Of a stretch of DNA of 41,782 nucleotides, positions 23,424 to 33,230 are shown in pieces. Under the pieces are notes generated by a model that did not search any database, was not told the origin of the DNA, and worked only from the letters and a program-made list of their open reading frames with translations. The DNA lies in NCBI GenBank assembly GCA_945889625.1, contig CAMDCE010000044.1, positions 1 through 41,782 of the forward strand. Direction: 5' to 3'. This DNA is from Asaia bogorensis (lineage in GTDB: Bacteria; Pseudomonadota; Alphaproteobacteria; Reyranellales; Reyranellaceae). A program made the translations under genes and the position numbers. Every line of letters starts with the position of its first letter. The first letter of the stretch is position 1.

Positions 23424-23452
23424 GCCTTCGCGCCGCGACAAAGCGCGAAGGC
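23424..23452 (-). terminator. Terminator-like hairpin after the Bug receptor genes
   Basis: GCCTTCGCGC (23424-23433) and GCGCGAAGGC (23443-23452) pair over 10 bp with a 9-base loop, 12 bp past the stop of the second Bug gene. Downstream on the minus strand the sequence turns AT-rich (ATCGAATAATG). Confidence 0.6.
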
Positions 23453-23464
23453 TGCGTCGGCTGA

Positions 23465-24454
23465 CTACTGCGGCTCGAGATTCAGGCTCTTCACCAGGTC
23501 GATCCAGACCGGGCCTTCCTCGTCCATGACCTTCTTGAAGTAGACGCGGTCGCGCGCGGCTTCGTCGATGCCGAAGGTGTCGAGGATCTTCTGGATGCGC
23601 TCGGTCTTGCCGCCCTCGACCATCAGGTCTGAGAGCTTCTGGACGATCTCGTCCGGCATGCCGGCGGGACCGACCAGGCCGATCCAGCCGCGCACCAGGA
23701 ACCCCAGATCGGTGGCGCCCTGCTCGTGGAACGTGCCGACATCCGGCAGCTTCTTGCTGCGCACCATGGTCGGCACGGCGATCGCCCGGCCGTTGCCGGC
23801 CTGCAGCACGGGCGAGGCGGCGGCGTAGCTGCCGCTACCGGCATGGATCGTGCCCGAGGCTACGTCCGGCCACATCGGCCCCTCACCGCGATAGTGAACG
23901 GCCTGCATCGAAAGACCGTAGCGGCGGTTGAGCGTCTCGACGGCGACGTGACTGTAGGAGCCCGCTCCGTAGGTGCCCATCGACACCTTGTTGTCGCGCG
24001 CCCAGGCGACGAACTCCTTGAGGTTGGTCGCCGGCACGTTCTTGTTGATGACCATCGGCAGGTGACCTGCGTTCATCCACGAGATCAGAACGAAGTCCTT
24101 GTCGGGGTCGTAGGGCAGCTTCTTGAACAGCACCTTGTTCATGATCATCGTAGTCGAGATCGTCCACATCAGCGTGTAGCCGTCGGGTGCCGCCGACTTC
24201 ACCATCTCGGCGGCGATGGCGCCCGAGGCGCCGGTCTTGTTCTCGACGAACACCGACTGACCCGTCTTCTGGGCAATATACTCGCCATAGGCGCGGGCGA
24301 AGACGTCGGTGAGGCCGCCCGGCGGATAGCCGCAGATGATGCGAATGGGCTTGCTTGGCCAAGCCTGCGCCACCGCCGGCGCTGAAAGGGCGCTCGCCGC
24401 CACAGCGGCCGAGCCATACCGCAGCACATCGCGCCGCGTCGCACGCTTGATCAT
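23465..24454 (-). CDS. Bug-family (TctC) solute-binding receptor, copy 2
   Basis: 329-residue periplasmic receptor of the tripartite tricarboxylate transporter class. The leader has a twin-arginine style motif (TRRDVLRYGSAAVAASALSA) and likely cleavage after AVAQA. The mature start WPSKPIRIICGYPPGGLTDV is the Bug hallmark, followed by the second loop motif AAAEMVKSAAPDGYTL-like segment and KLPYDPDKDF. It is a close paralogue of the next upstream gene, with nearly identical C-termini ending KSLNLEPQ, and both follow a CoA-transferase gene. No TctA/TctB membrane subunits are nearby. Confidence 0.93.
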   Translation of the reverse strand: MIKRATRRDVLRYGSAAVAASALSAPAVAQAWPSKPIRIICGYPPGGLTDVFARAYGEYIAQKTGQSVFVENKTGASGAIAAEMVKSAAPDGYTLMWTISTTMIMNKVLFKKLPYDPDKDFVLISWMNAGHLPMVINKNVPATNLKEFVAWARDNKVSMGTYGAGSYSHVAVETLNRRYGLSMQAVHYRGEGPMWPDVASGTIHAGSGSYAAASPVLQAGNGRAIAVPTMVRSKKLPDVGTFHEQGATDLGFLVRGWIGLVGPAGMPDEIVQKLSDLMVEGGKTERIQKILDTFGIDEAARDRVYFKKVMDEEGPVWIDLVKSLNLEPQ

Positions 24455-24541
24455 TTCACTTCCTCCCTGCGGCGCGACTCTTTTGGATGGCGATCGCGCC
24501 TATCTCAGAATGGCGTCGATTTTGCCAGCGGTAAAGCGGCC

Positions 24542-25528
24542 TTATTGTGGCTCGAGGTTCAGGCTCTTGATGACATCGAGCCAGACCGGGCCTTCCTCGT
24601 CGAGGACCTTCTGGAAGTAGACGCGGTCGCGAGCCGCCTCGTCGATGCCGAAGGTGTCGATGATCTTCTGGATGCGCTCGGTCTTGCCGGCTTCGACCAT
24701 CAGGTCGGAGAGCTTCTGCACGATCGCCTCAGGCGTGCCGACGGGCGCTGCCGCGCCGACCCAGCCGCGCACCTGGAATGCCTTCTCGGTCAATCCCTGC
24801 TCGTAGAAGGTCGGCACATCCGGCAGCTTCTTCATGCGTTCCATGGTCGGCACGGCGATCGCCCGGCCGGCGCCCGACTGCAAGGTGGGGCTTGCCGCCG
24901 CGTAACTGCCGCTGGCGCCCTGGACCGCGCCGGAAATCACGTCCTGCCACATCAACGACTCGCCGCGATAGTGCACGGCCTCCATCTTGAGCCCGTAGTG
25001 GCGGTTGAGCGTCTCGCACACGACATGGGCGTAGGAGCCGGCACCGTAGGTGGCGAGCGACACCTTGAGGTCCTTGGCCCAGGCGGCGAACTCCGCGACG
25101 TTCCTGGCCGGCACGTCCTTGCTGACGATCGTCGGCAGATGGCCGGTGTTGAACCAGGCAACCAGCGAGAAGTCCTTGTCGGGGTCGTAGGGCAGCTTCT
25201 TGAACAGCACCTTGTTCATCATCATCGTGGTCGAGTTCGTGAACATCAGCGTGTGGCCGTCGGCCGGCGACGATTTGACTATTTCCGCTCCGATTGCGCC
25301 GGCGGCGCCCGCCTTGTTCTCGACGACCACCGGCTGGCCGATCTTTTGCGAGACATACTCGCCATAGGCGCGGGCAAACACGTCGGTCAGGCCACCCGCC
25401 GGATAGGTGACGACGATGCGGATCGGCTTGTTCGGCCAGGCCTGCGCGATGGCCGGCGCCGGCAAGGCGGCCAACGCCGCAGCCGAACCGTAGCGCAGCA
25501 CATCGCGTCGTGTCGGACGGACGATCAT
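24542..25528 (-). CDS. Bug-family (TctC) solute-binding receptor, copy 1
   Basis: 328 residues. Same architecture as its downstream paralogue: Tat-like leader (TRRDVLRYGSAAALAALPAP), mature WPNKPIRIVVTYPAGGLTDV, then KLPYDPDKDFSLVAWFNTGH. The two differ in loop residues lining the ligand pocket (for example ICGYPPGG against IVVTYPAGG), which suggests related but not identical ligands, probably carboxylates. It lies 26 bp after the CoA-transferase stop with GGGAGG before its ATG, so the three genes form one unit. Confidence 0.93.
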   Translation of the reverse strand: MIVRPTRRDVLRYGSAAALAALPAPAIAQAWPNKPIRIVVTYPAGGLTDVFARAYGEYVSQKIGQPVVVENKAGAAGAIGAEIVKSSPADGHTLMFTNSTTMMMNKVLFKKLPYDPDKDFSLVAWFNTGHLPTIVSKDVPARNVAEFAAWAKDLKVSLATYGAGSYAHVVCETLNRHYGLKMEAVHYRGESLMWQDVISGAVQGASGSYAAASPTLQSGAGRAIAVPTMERMKKLPDVPTFYEQGLTEKAFQVRGWVGAAAPVGTPEAIVQKLSDLMVEAGKTERIQKIIDTFGIDEAARDRVYFQKVLDEEGPVWLDVIKSLNLEPQ

Positions 25529-25540
25529 CGTTGCCTCCCT

Positions 25541-25568
25541 TTAGGCGGTCTTGGTTAGGCGGTCTTGG
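25541..25568. repeat. 14-bp tandem duplication
   Basis: TTAGGCGGTCTTGG occurs twice in direct succession (25541-25554 and 25555-25568). The inner copy encodes the last codons and stop of the CoA-transferase; the outer copy is an untranslated echo containing another TAA, just before the Shine-Dalgarno of the Bug gene. It looks like a replication slippage event. Confidence 0.9.
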
Positions 25569-26748
25569 TCGCTCCGGACTTCAGCATGGCATCGATCTCG
25601 CCGGCACTGTAGCCCGCTTCGCGCAGCACCTCGACGCTGTGCTCGCCCAGCCGCGGCTGCAGGCGCGTGACTTCCGGCGGGGTCTTGCTGAAGCGCGGCG
25701 CGATGTCGGGCATGCGCAGCCGGCCCTCGCTCGGATGGTCGACTTCCTTCCAGAAGCCGGTTGCCTGGAGCTGCGGATCGACGAACAGGTCGTCGAGCGT
25801 GTTGACCGGCCCGTGCGGCACGTTGGAAGTCTTGAGCAACGCCATCCATTCGGCATTGGTGCGCGTGGCGCAGATCTCGGCGAGGGCTGCGTAGTAGTGC
25901 TCGACGTTCTTCAGCCGGTTGGCGAGCGAGGTGAACCGTGGATCGGTCGAGAGTTCGGGCCGGCCGATCAGGATACAGAACTCCTTCCAGTGCCCGTCGG
26001 TATAGGGCAGCAGCGCGAAATAGCCGTCCTTCGATGGATAAGGCCGCCGCTCCTTGTTGAGCACGCGCTTGTAGCCCGCGGTCTCCAGCGCCGGCCGGAA
26101 GGTCTCGCCGTAGAGATGCTCGACCATGACGAACGACACCAGCGTCTCGAACATCGGCACCTCGACCGCCTGGCCGAGGCCGGTCTTCTCGCGGGCGTAG
26201 AGCGCGGCCAGCAGTGCGGAGACGACGCCGTTGGAGCTGGTCTTGTCGGCCACGATGGTCGGCAGGAAGCGCGGCTGGCCCGCCACCACGCTCTGCAGTG
26301 CCGCCAAGCCGGAGCCCGCCTGGATGATGTCGTCGTAGGCAGCCTTCGGTCCCATCGGACCGGCCGCGCGATAGCCATAGGTCGCAAGGTAGACGAGGCG
26401 CGGATTGATCTTCTCGAAGGCCTCGTATTCGACTCCCAGGCGCCGGGCGGGGTCGGGCCGGTAATTGTGCATCAGCACGTCGGCGGTCTCGGCCAGCTTG
26501 AACAGCGCCTTGCGGCCGGAGTCCTGCTTGAGGTCGAGCACGATCGAGCGCTTGGAGCGGTTGCAGCCGAGGTAGAAGGCGGCCATGCCAGGATGGCGCG
26601 CCGGCCCGAGCTGGCGCGTGGTGTCGCCTTCGGGCGGTTCGATCTTGATCACGTCGGCCCCGAGATCGCCGAGCTGCTGCGCCGCCCACGGGCCCAACAC
26701 GACTGTCGTGCAGTCGAGAATACGTACTCCGGCCAGCGGACCCGCCAT
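25555..26748 (-). CDS. CaiB/BaiF-type (class III) CoA-transferase
   Basis: 397 residues. Family blocks are MAGPLAGVRILDCTTVVLGP, AAQQLGDLGADVIKIEPPEG, a conserved NRSKRSIVLDLK, the catalytic-Asp region with TYGYRAAGPMGPKAAYDDII and SGLAALQS, and GLGQAVEVPMFETL. It transfers CoA from a donor acyl-CoA to a carboxylate. The ATG at 26748 has GGAGG 8 bp upstream; an earlier ATG at 26763 is less well placed. With two Bug receptors downstream it probably activates the acid they bind (inference). Confidence 0.92.
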   Translation of the reverse strand: MAGPLAGVRILDCTTVVLGPWAAQQLGDLGADVIKIEPPEGDTTRQLGPARHPGMAAFYLGCNRSKRSIVLDLKQDSGRKALFKLAETADVLMHNYRPDPARRLGVEYEAFEKINPRLVYLATYGYRAAGPMGPKAAYDDIIQAGSGLAALQSVVAGQPRFLPTIVADKTSSNGVVSALLAALYAREKTGLGQAVEVPMFETLVSFVMVEHLYGETFRPALETAGYKRVLNKERRPYPSKDGYFALLPYTDGHWKEFCILIGRPELSTDPRFTSLANRLKNVEHYYAALAEICATRTNAEWMALLKTSNVPHGPVNTLDDLFVDPQLQATGFWKEVDHPSEGRLRMPDIAPRFSKTPPEVTRLQPRLGEHSVEVLREAGYSAGEIDAMLKSGATKTA

Positions 26749-26909
26749 CGTGCTTTCCTCCAAACGTTTCTTCTGCCGCCATCATAGCTATGCCGGGCGA
26801 GGCGAAACATGGCCAAAACCCGGCACGGTATTTCGCTACAATGCCCCAATTGACCCGGAGATGTCCGGCGTCTCGCTGCGTACCCCCTTATGTCAACGGA
26901 GGTAAGCCC

Positions 26910-27257
26910 ATGCGAGACGTCATCAAGCGACTCAATCTGCGCACTATCGGAGCAGCCCTTCTCGCCGGTTCCCTGGTTCTTGCCGTCTCGGCGGGTGCCC
27001 AGGCACGCGACGACCGCTGGGATCACCGCGATCGCCGCGATCACCGCTGGCATCACAAGCACGACGGGAAGGTCGAGCGGCACCGCCACATCGAGCGGCA
27101 CCGCTACATCGCCGAACGCGAACGGCCGGTCTACGTTCGCGAGCGCATCGTCGAGCGCCCAGTCATGATGGAGCCGATGATGCCAATGTATCAGCAGCCG
27201 TACCAGCAGCAGGGCCCGTCGGGCCTGAACCTGAACTTCAATATTCCGCTGAACTAA
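26910..27257 (+). CDS. Secreted His/Arg/Asp-rich protein
   Basis: 115 residues. A signal peptide (RTIGAALLAGSLVLAVSAGA then QA) precedes a highly charged region of repeated D-H-R and H-R units (DDRWDHRDRRDHRWHHKHDG, then ERHRHIERHRYI), a Met/Gln/Pro stretch (MMEPMMPMYQQPYQQQ) and a hydrophobic beta-like tail GLNLNFNIPLN. GGAGG lies about 9 bp before the ATG. The His density suggests metal binding and the tail an outer-membrane or surface link, both inferred. No homologue is recalled by name. Confidence 0.75.
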   Translation: MRDVIKRLNLRTIGAALLAGSLVLAVSAGAQARDDRWDHRDRRDHRWHHKHDGKVERHRHIERHRYIAERERPVYVRERIVERPVMMEPMMPMYQQPYQQQGPSGLNLNFNIPLN

Positions 27258-27277
27258 GCCTCCCTGCCCCTCGAGAC

Positions 27278-27306
27278 CCCGCCGGATGCACCCCTCATCC
27301 GGCGGG
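27278..27306 (+). terminator. Terminator-like hairpin after the His-rich gene
   Basis: CCCGCCGGATG (27278-27288) and CATCCGGCGGG (27296-27306) form a perfect 11-bp stem with a 7-base loop, 20 bp past the stop. There is no T-tract, common for high-GC genomes. It separates this gene from the leuA promoter 18 bp further on. Confidence 0.65.
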
Positions 27307-27323
27307 CCACTATGCCCTGCTAG

Positions 27324-27351
27324 TTGACTCCTGCCCGCGCGACCGTATTGT
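27324..27351 (+). promoter_or_regulatory. leuA promoter
   Basis: TTGACT (27324-27329), 16-bp spacer, TATTGT (27346-27351). The expected start point, six or seven bases past the -10, falls on 27358, which is the A of the leader-peptide ATG. Confidence 0.65.
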
Positions 27352-27357
27352 GGCGGC

Positions 27358-27393
27358 ATGCTGCGACTGACGACGCTTCGACTTATTGGCTGA
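27358..27393 (+). CDS. Leucine-rich leader peptide of leuA (attenuator)
   Basis: ATG CTG CGA CTG ACG ACG CTT CGA CTT ATT GGC TGA encodes MLRLTTLRLIG, an 11-residue peptide with four Leu and one Ile. It lies 142 bp before leuA and is followed 7 bp later by a strong GC stem. A Leu-loaded short frame ahead of the first leucine-pathway gene is the standard design of ribosome-mediated attenuation. The promoter geometry puts transcription start at or next to the ATG, so translation would be leaderless, as reported for trpL of Sinorhizobium. No Shine-Dalgarno is needed or seen. Confidence 0.72.
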   Translation: MLRLTTLRLIG

Positions 27394-27400
27394 TCTGCCG

Positions 27401-27416
27401 CCCCGGTTCGCCGGGG
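27401..27416 (+). terminator. Attenuator stem-loop in the leuA leader
   Basis: CCCCGG-TTCG-CCGGGG, extendable by CCGC/GCGG across a small bulge, starts 7 bp after the leader stop. The T-rich CGTTCGTCTCTTT lies 20 bp further on. AGTCG at 27431 can pair with CGACT within the leader frame, giving a possible alternative fold; this was not modelled. Confidence 0.5.
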
Positions 27417-27499
27417 CCCTGCGGATCGCTAGTCGTTCGTCTCTTTCCATCCATCTGTAGTCGCCGCACCCCTTCAATATCATCGCAGTGTTCGCTTAG

Positions 27500-29233
<1,734 letters not shown>

Positions 29234-29314
29234 CGGTTCTCCGCCTTCGCGCGGCGATGATGGCATTGCGGTCGCGCGGGATCTTCGGCGCGCCCTTCGC
29301 TCCGGGAGGTTTCC

Positions 29315-29554
29315 ATGTCTTTGTTCGGATTGAGGGCGCCCGTGGCCTGCCTCGCGATCGGCCTTGTCGCCGGCGCCTCCCTCGCGACGGCCAATCAACC
29401 CCACATGGTGAACGCGCTGCGCTCGCTGGAAGCCGCGCGCGCCGAATTGATCCAGGCGGTTCCGCACAAGGGTGGCCACCGCGAGCGCGCAATCCAGCTG
29501 GTCGACCAGGCCATCTTGCAGACTCGCGAAGGCATCGCCTACGCCGGCGATTGA
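29315..29554 (+). CDS. Small secreted protein with a KGGHR motif
   Basis: 79 residues. Signal peptide to about residue 26 (ending SLATA), then a short all-helical domain HMVNALRSLEAARAELIQAV and KGGHRERAIQLVDQAI ending LQTREGIAYAG. This 'HM..AL..L..A...L..A...KGGHR..AI.L...AI....GI' pattern recurs in small periplasmic proteins of proteobacteria; function unknown. GGGAGG precedes the ATG. It lies between leuA and tldE and may read through from leuA. Confidence 0.78.
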   Translation: MSLFGLRAPVACLAIGLVAGASLATANQPHMVNALRSLEAARAELIQAVPHKGGHRERAIQLVDQAILQTREGIAYAGD

Positions 29555-29596
29555 GGTCCCTCGACGACCCGGGCCCCGAGCGCGTAGAACGGCGCC

Positions 29597-30991
29597 ATGG
29601 CCAAAGCAAAAAAGACCGTCGTTCGTAAGTCGTCCCTCCGCAAGCCACGTCCGCCTGCCGGGGTCGATCTCAATATCCTCACCGACCTGATGAAGTGGGC
29701 GAAGGCCGCTGGCGCCGATGCCGCCGACGCGCTCTACGTCAACGGCGAATCGATCTCCGTGGCGCAGCGGTTGGGCAAGCGCGAGAAGCTCGACAGCAGC
29801 GAGGGCCGCGACCTTGGCCTGCGTGTTTTCGTCGGGACCCGCCAGGCATTCGTCTCCTCAACCGATTTCGCGCCCAAGGCGCTGCGCATCCTGGCCGAGC
29901 GCGCCGTCGATATGGCGCGCGCCGTGCCCGAGGACCCGATCTGCGGCCTGGCGCCGGAAGAGCTGCTGGCCTCGACCTGGCCCGATCTCGACCTCGACGA
30001 CAAGCGCCGGCCGTCGGCCAGGGCGCTGTTGGCGCTCGCCGCCGAGACCGAGGATGCCGCCCGCGCCGTCAAGGGCGTCACCAATTCCGAGGGCGCCGAG
30101 GCCAGCTGGGGCCGCACCACGGTGGTGCTGGCGGCCACTAACGGCTTCGTCGGCGGCTACCGGCGCGGCGGCTATTCGCTGTCCTGTTCGGTGCTGGCCG
30201 GCGAAGGCACCGGCATGGAAACCGATTACGAATGGACCAGCGCCGTCCATCTCGAGGATCTGATGGCGCCGGCCAAGGTCGGCCGCAACGCCGGCAAGTT
30301 CGTCGTGGCCCGCCTCAACCCGCGCAAGGCCGAGAGTGCACGCTTACCCGTGGTCTACGATCGGCGTGTCTCGGGCAGCCTGATCGGCCATCTGGCGGGA
30401 GCCATCAACGGCCGCTCGGTGGCGCGCGGCACGTCGTTCCTGAAGGACAAGATGGGTGCGCAGATCTTCGCCAAGGGCATTCGCATCCTCGACAATCCCT
30501 TGCGCAAGCGCGGGCTGGGCAGCCGGCCGTTCGACGCCGAGGGCCTGCCGGCCAGGCGCTATACCGTGATCGATGACGGCAAGCTCACGACATGGCTGCT
30601 CGACCTTGCCGCCGCCCGCCAGCTCGATCTCAAGCCGACCGGACATGCCTCGCGCGGCACCTCGGGTCCGCCCTCGCCCACCACCTCGAATTTCTACCTC
30701 GAGAAGGGCAAGCTCTCGGTCGACGAGCTGATCGCCGACATCAAGAGCGGACTCTACATCACCAGCCTGATCGGCTTCGGGGTCAATGGCGTCACCGGCG
30801 ACTACAGCCGCGGCGCCTCGGGTTTCTGGATCGAGAACGGCAAGCTCGCCTGGCCGGTCAGCGGCATCACCGTGGCCGGCAATCTCAAGGACATGTTTCT
30901 CAAGATGACTCCGGCCAACGACCTGCAGTTCAAGAGCGCGACCAACGCGCCGACGGTGCGAATCGAAGGGATGACAATCGCTGGCTCGTGA
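29597..30991 (+). CDS. tldE: Metalloprotease TldE/PmbA
   Basis: 464 residues. Partner of TldD: this subunit lacks the HExxxH zinc motif, as expected for TldE, and has the family blocks LTDLMKWAKAAGADAADALY, LGLRVFVGTRQAFVSSTDF, VYDRRVSGSLIGHLAGAING, the ARRYTVIDDGKLTTWLLDLA segment and the C-terminal FGVNGVTGDYSRGASGFWIE. The N-terminal 20 residues are Lys/Arg-rich, which is unusual. TldD is encoded at 4872-6320, so the heterodimer genes are unlinked as an operon but in the same neighbourhood. Confidence 0.95.
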   Translation: MAKAKKTVVRKSSLRKPRPPAGVDLNILTDLMKWAKAAGADAADALYVNGESISVAQRLGKREKLDSSEGRDLGLRVFVGTRQAFVSSTDFAPKALRILAERAVDMARAVPEDPICGLAPEELLASTWPDLDLDDKRRPSARALLALAAETEDAARAVKGVTNSEGAEASWGRTTVVLAATNGFVGGYRRGGYSLSCSVLAGEGTGMETDYEWTSAVHLEDLMAPAKVGRNAGKFVVARLNPRKAESARLPVVYDRRVSGSLIGHLAGAINGRSVARGTSFLKDKMGAQIFAKGIRILDNPLRKRGLGSRPFDAEGLPARRYTVIDDGKLTTWLLDLAAARQLDLKPTGHASRGTSGPPSPTTSNFYLEKGKLSVDELIADIKSGLYITSLIGFGVNGVTGDYSRGASGFWIENGKLAWPVSGITVAGNLKDMFLKMTPANDLQFKSATNAPTVRIEGMTIAGS

Positions 30992-31004
30992 TAGAATCGG
31001 CGGC

Positions 31005-32201
31005 ATGACCCCCTCCGCAAGACTCCTTCTCCTCGCCGCAACGACGGCATTCGCGACGCCGGCCTTCGCGCAAAGCGACTTTCGCGACTGCCTGCAGAAC
31101 ATCAAGACCGACGCCGTGCGCCAGGGCGTGCCGGGGGCGGTCGTCGACCGTGCCTTCCAGGGACTGACGCCCGACCAGAAGGTGATCGACCTCGATTCGC
31201 GCCAGCCGGAATTCAGCCTGACCTACGGCAAGTATGTCGGCGGTTCAGTGACGCCCGACCGCATCGCCAAGGGCCAGCAGAAGATGGCGCAGTACCGCAG
31301 CCTGCTCGATCAGCTGCAGAGCGAGTACGGCGTGCCGCCGCAGTACCTGATGTCGTTCTGGGGCGTGGAGACCAATTACGGCACCTTCATGGGCGACTTC
31401 CAGGTCGTGCGCTCGGTGGCGACGCTGGCCTGCATGACCAAACGCGTCGCCTTCTTCACCAACGAGACCATCCAGGCGCTGAAAATCCTCGCCATGAACC
31501 ACATGACCAGCCAACAGATGCGCGGCTCGTGGGCCGGCGCCATGGGCAACATGCAGTTCATGCCGTCGACCTTCACCAAGTGGGCGGTCGATCGCGACGG
31601 CAACGGCAAGACCGACCTGTGGAGCAGCATTCCCGACGCCTTCGCCTCGGCGGCCAATTTCCTGCGCGGCATCGGCTTCAAGCCGGGCCTGCCCTCGAGC
31701 GAGGAAGTGGTTCTGCCGCAGGGCTTCCCGCTCGAGCAGGCCGACGCCTCGGTCGACAAGCCGGTGAAAGCCTGGGCCGCGCTGGGCGTGAAGAAGGTGG
31801 GCGGCGGTCCGCTGGCGGCGGTCGACGATCCGTCTTCCATCATCCTGCCGGCCGGCTGGCGCGGGCCTGCTTTCATCCTTTATCCCAACTTCAAGGCGGT
31901 GATGAACTGGAACCGCTCGACGCTCTATGCGCTGGCCGTCGGCGTCCTGGCGCGCCAGATTGCCGGCGGCCCGGCGGTGATGCAGCCGCCGCCGGCCGAC
32001 GACCAGCCGCTGTCGCGCGACACCGTGATCGACATGCAGACCCGCCTGGCGCGGCTCGGCTTCTATACCGACGAGACCGACGGGCTCCTGGGGCCCAAGA
32101 CGCGCTCGGCGGTGCGGATGTTCCAGAAGCAGGCCGGCCTGCCCGCCGACGGTCACGCCACGCCCGAGATGGTCCAGCGCCTGCAGCAGGCGGTGCGGTA
32201 G
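31005..32201 (+). CDS. Lytic murein transglycosylase (MltB family) with peptidoglycan-binding domain
   Basis: 398 residues. Signal peptide 1-22 (ending AFAQ), no lipobox cysteine, so periplasmic rather than lipid-anchored. The GH103-type catalytic domain shows FWGVETNYGTFMGDFQVVRS with catalytic E122, MRGSWAGAMGNMQFMPSTF and VDRDGNGKTDLWSSIPDAFA. The C-terminal domain (about 335-395) is PG_binding_1: DMQTRLARLGFYTDETDGLL and GPKTRSAVRMFQKQAGLPAD. It cleaves the glycan backbone to 1,6-anhydromuramyl products. It starts 13 bp after tldE. Confidence 0.93.
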   Translation: MTPSARLLLLAATTAFATPAFAQSDFRDCLQNIKTDAVRQGVPGAVVDRAFQGLTPDQKVIDLDSRQPEFSLTYGKYVGGSVTPDRIAKGQQKMAQYRSLLDQLQSEYGVPPQYLMSFWGVETNYGTFMGDFQVVRSVATLACMTKRVAFFTNETIQALKILAMNHMTSQQMRGSWAGAMGNMQFMPSTFTKWAVDRDGNGKTDLWSSIPDAFASAANFLRGIGFKPGLPSSEEVVLPQGFPLEQADASVDKPVKAWAALGVKKVGGGPLAAVDDPSSIILPAGWRGPAFILYPNFKAVMNWNRSTLYALAVGVLARQIAGGPAVMQPPPADDQPLSRDTVIDMQTRLARLGFYTDETDGLLGPKTRSAVRMFQKQAGLPADGHATPEMVQRLQQAVR

Positions 32202-32204
32202 ACC

Positions 32205-33122
32205 TTACACCGGCCGCAGCATCCGTACCGCGCCTGCGGCGAGCGCGATCGACACCGGCAGACTGAGCGCATCGTCGCCGTCGATCTGCAATGGCTGGCG
32301 CGCCGCCTCGCCTTCGACCGAGATGCGCACGTCGTGGCCGGCGATCACGCGGTAGCCAGTGGCGCGCGGCAGGCGGCCCAGCACGAGGGCGGCGCCGAAG
32401 CGCAGCGGCTGCAGGCGGCCCCAGCGCTCGAACAGGCAGACATGCAGGGTGGGCTCGCCGAGTGCTGCGTCGGGCGCCACCACGTAGGGCCCGGCGTAGT
32501 GACGGCCGCGGGTGACGATGACCGACGCCGCCTCGTGGCGCACGCCGTCGATCTCCACGAGGTAGCGCACCGGCCGGTAGCGCGCCGATTCGACCAGCGA
32601 GCGCCAGACATAGGCAAGCTTGCCCCAGCGGCGCTTCAGCGCTGCACTGACGCCCGCGACGACGTGGGCATCGAAGCCCGCGCCCACCATCAATGAGAAA
32701 TGCCGCGCAGCACCGTCGGCGCTCGCCGCCCCCGGCCGCACGCTGAGTTCACGCCCGGCCATGATGGCGCCGGCAATGGCGCCGGCGGAGATTTTCAGGC
32801 CAATCTCGTGCGCCAGTACATTGGCTGTACCGAGCGGCACGATTGCCAGCGCCGGGCCTTCCGCGCCGCGCCGGGCGAGCCCGTTCACCACTTCGTTGAT
32901 CGTGCCGTCGCCGCCCGCGACGGCGATCACGGCGTAACGCGCGGCGTCGCAAGTTTCGGCAAGGCGGCGTGCGTCGCCGGCCGCCGCGGTGTCGACCAGG
33001 TCGACCGTCCAGCCCTCGGCCCTGACGCGGCGCACCACGGCATCGACCAGGCCACGGCGGCGACGGCCGCCAGCCGTCGGATTGCGGATCAGCAGGATCG
33101 CTTTGGGAGCCGAGAGTGTCAT
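32205..33122 (-). CDS. Diacylglycerol-kinase-family lipid kinase
   Basis: 305 residues. DAGK catalytic motifs: RNPTAGGRRRR (residues 13-23), VAGGDGTINEVVNGL (69-82) and PLGTANVLAHEIGL (96-109), with the second domain's FSLMVGAGFDAHVV and the C-terminal LQIDGDDA. It phosphorylates diacylglycerol, sphingosine-like or related lipid alcohols at the membrane. Convergent with the transglycosylase (stops 4 bp apart) and divergent from an LpxH-like/glycosyltransferase pair, which suggests a shared glycolipid pathway. Confidence 0.9.
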   Translation of the reverse strand: MTLSAPKAILLIRNPTAGGRRRRGLVDAVVRRVRAEGWTVDLVDTAAAGDARRLAETCDAARYAVIAVAGGDGTINEVVNGLARRGAEGPALAIVPLGTANVLAHEIGLKISAGAIAGAIMAGRELSVRPGAASADGAARHFSLMVGAGFDAHVVAGVSAALKRRWGKLAYVWRSLVESARYRPVRYLVEIDGVRHEAASVIVTRGRHYAGPYVVAPDAALGEPTLHVCLFERWGRLQPLRFGAALVLGRLPRATGYRVIAGHDVRISVEGEAARQPLQIDGDDALSLPVSIALAAGAVRMLRPV

Positions 33123-33230
33123 CGAACTGTCACAACCGATTCACGAGCACGCAACGGCTGACATACACAATCCGCTGAGGTTCGTGCAATCGCGCACGAC
33201 AGATTTTGTGGTCGGTCGAGTTTTATCCAC

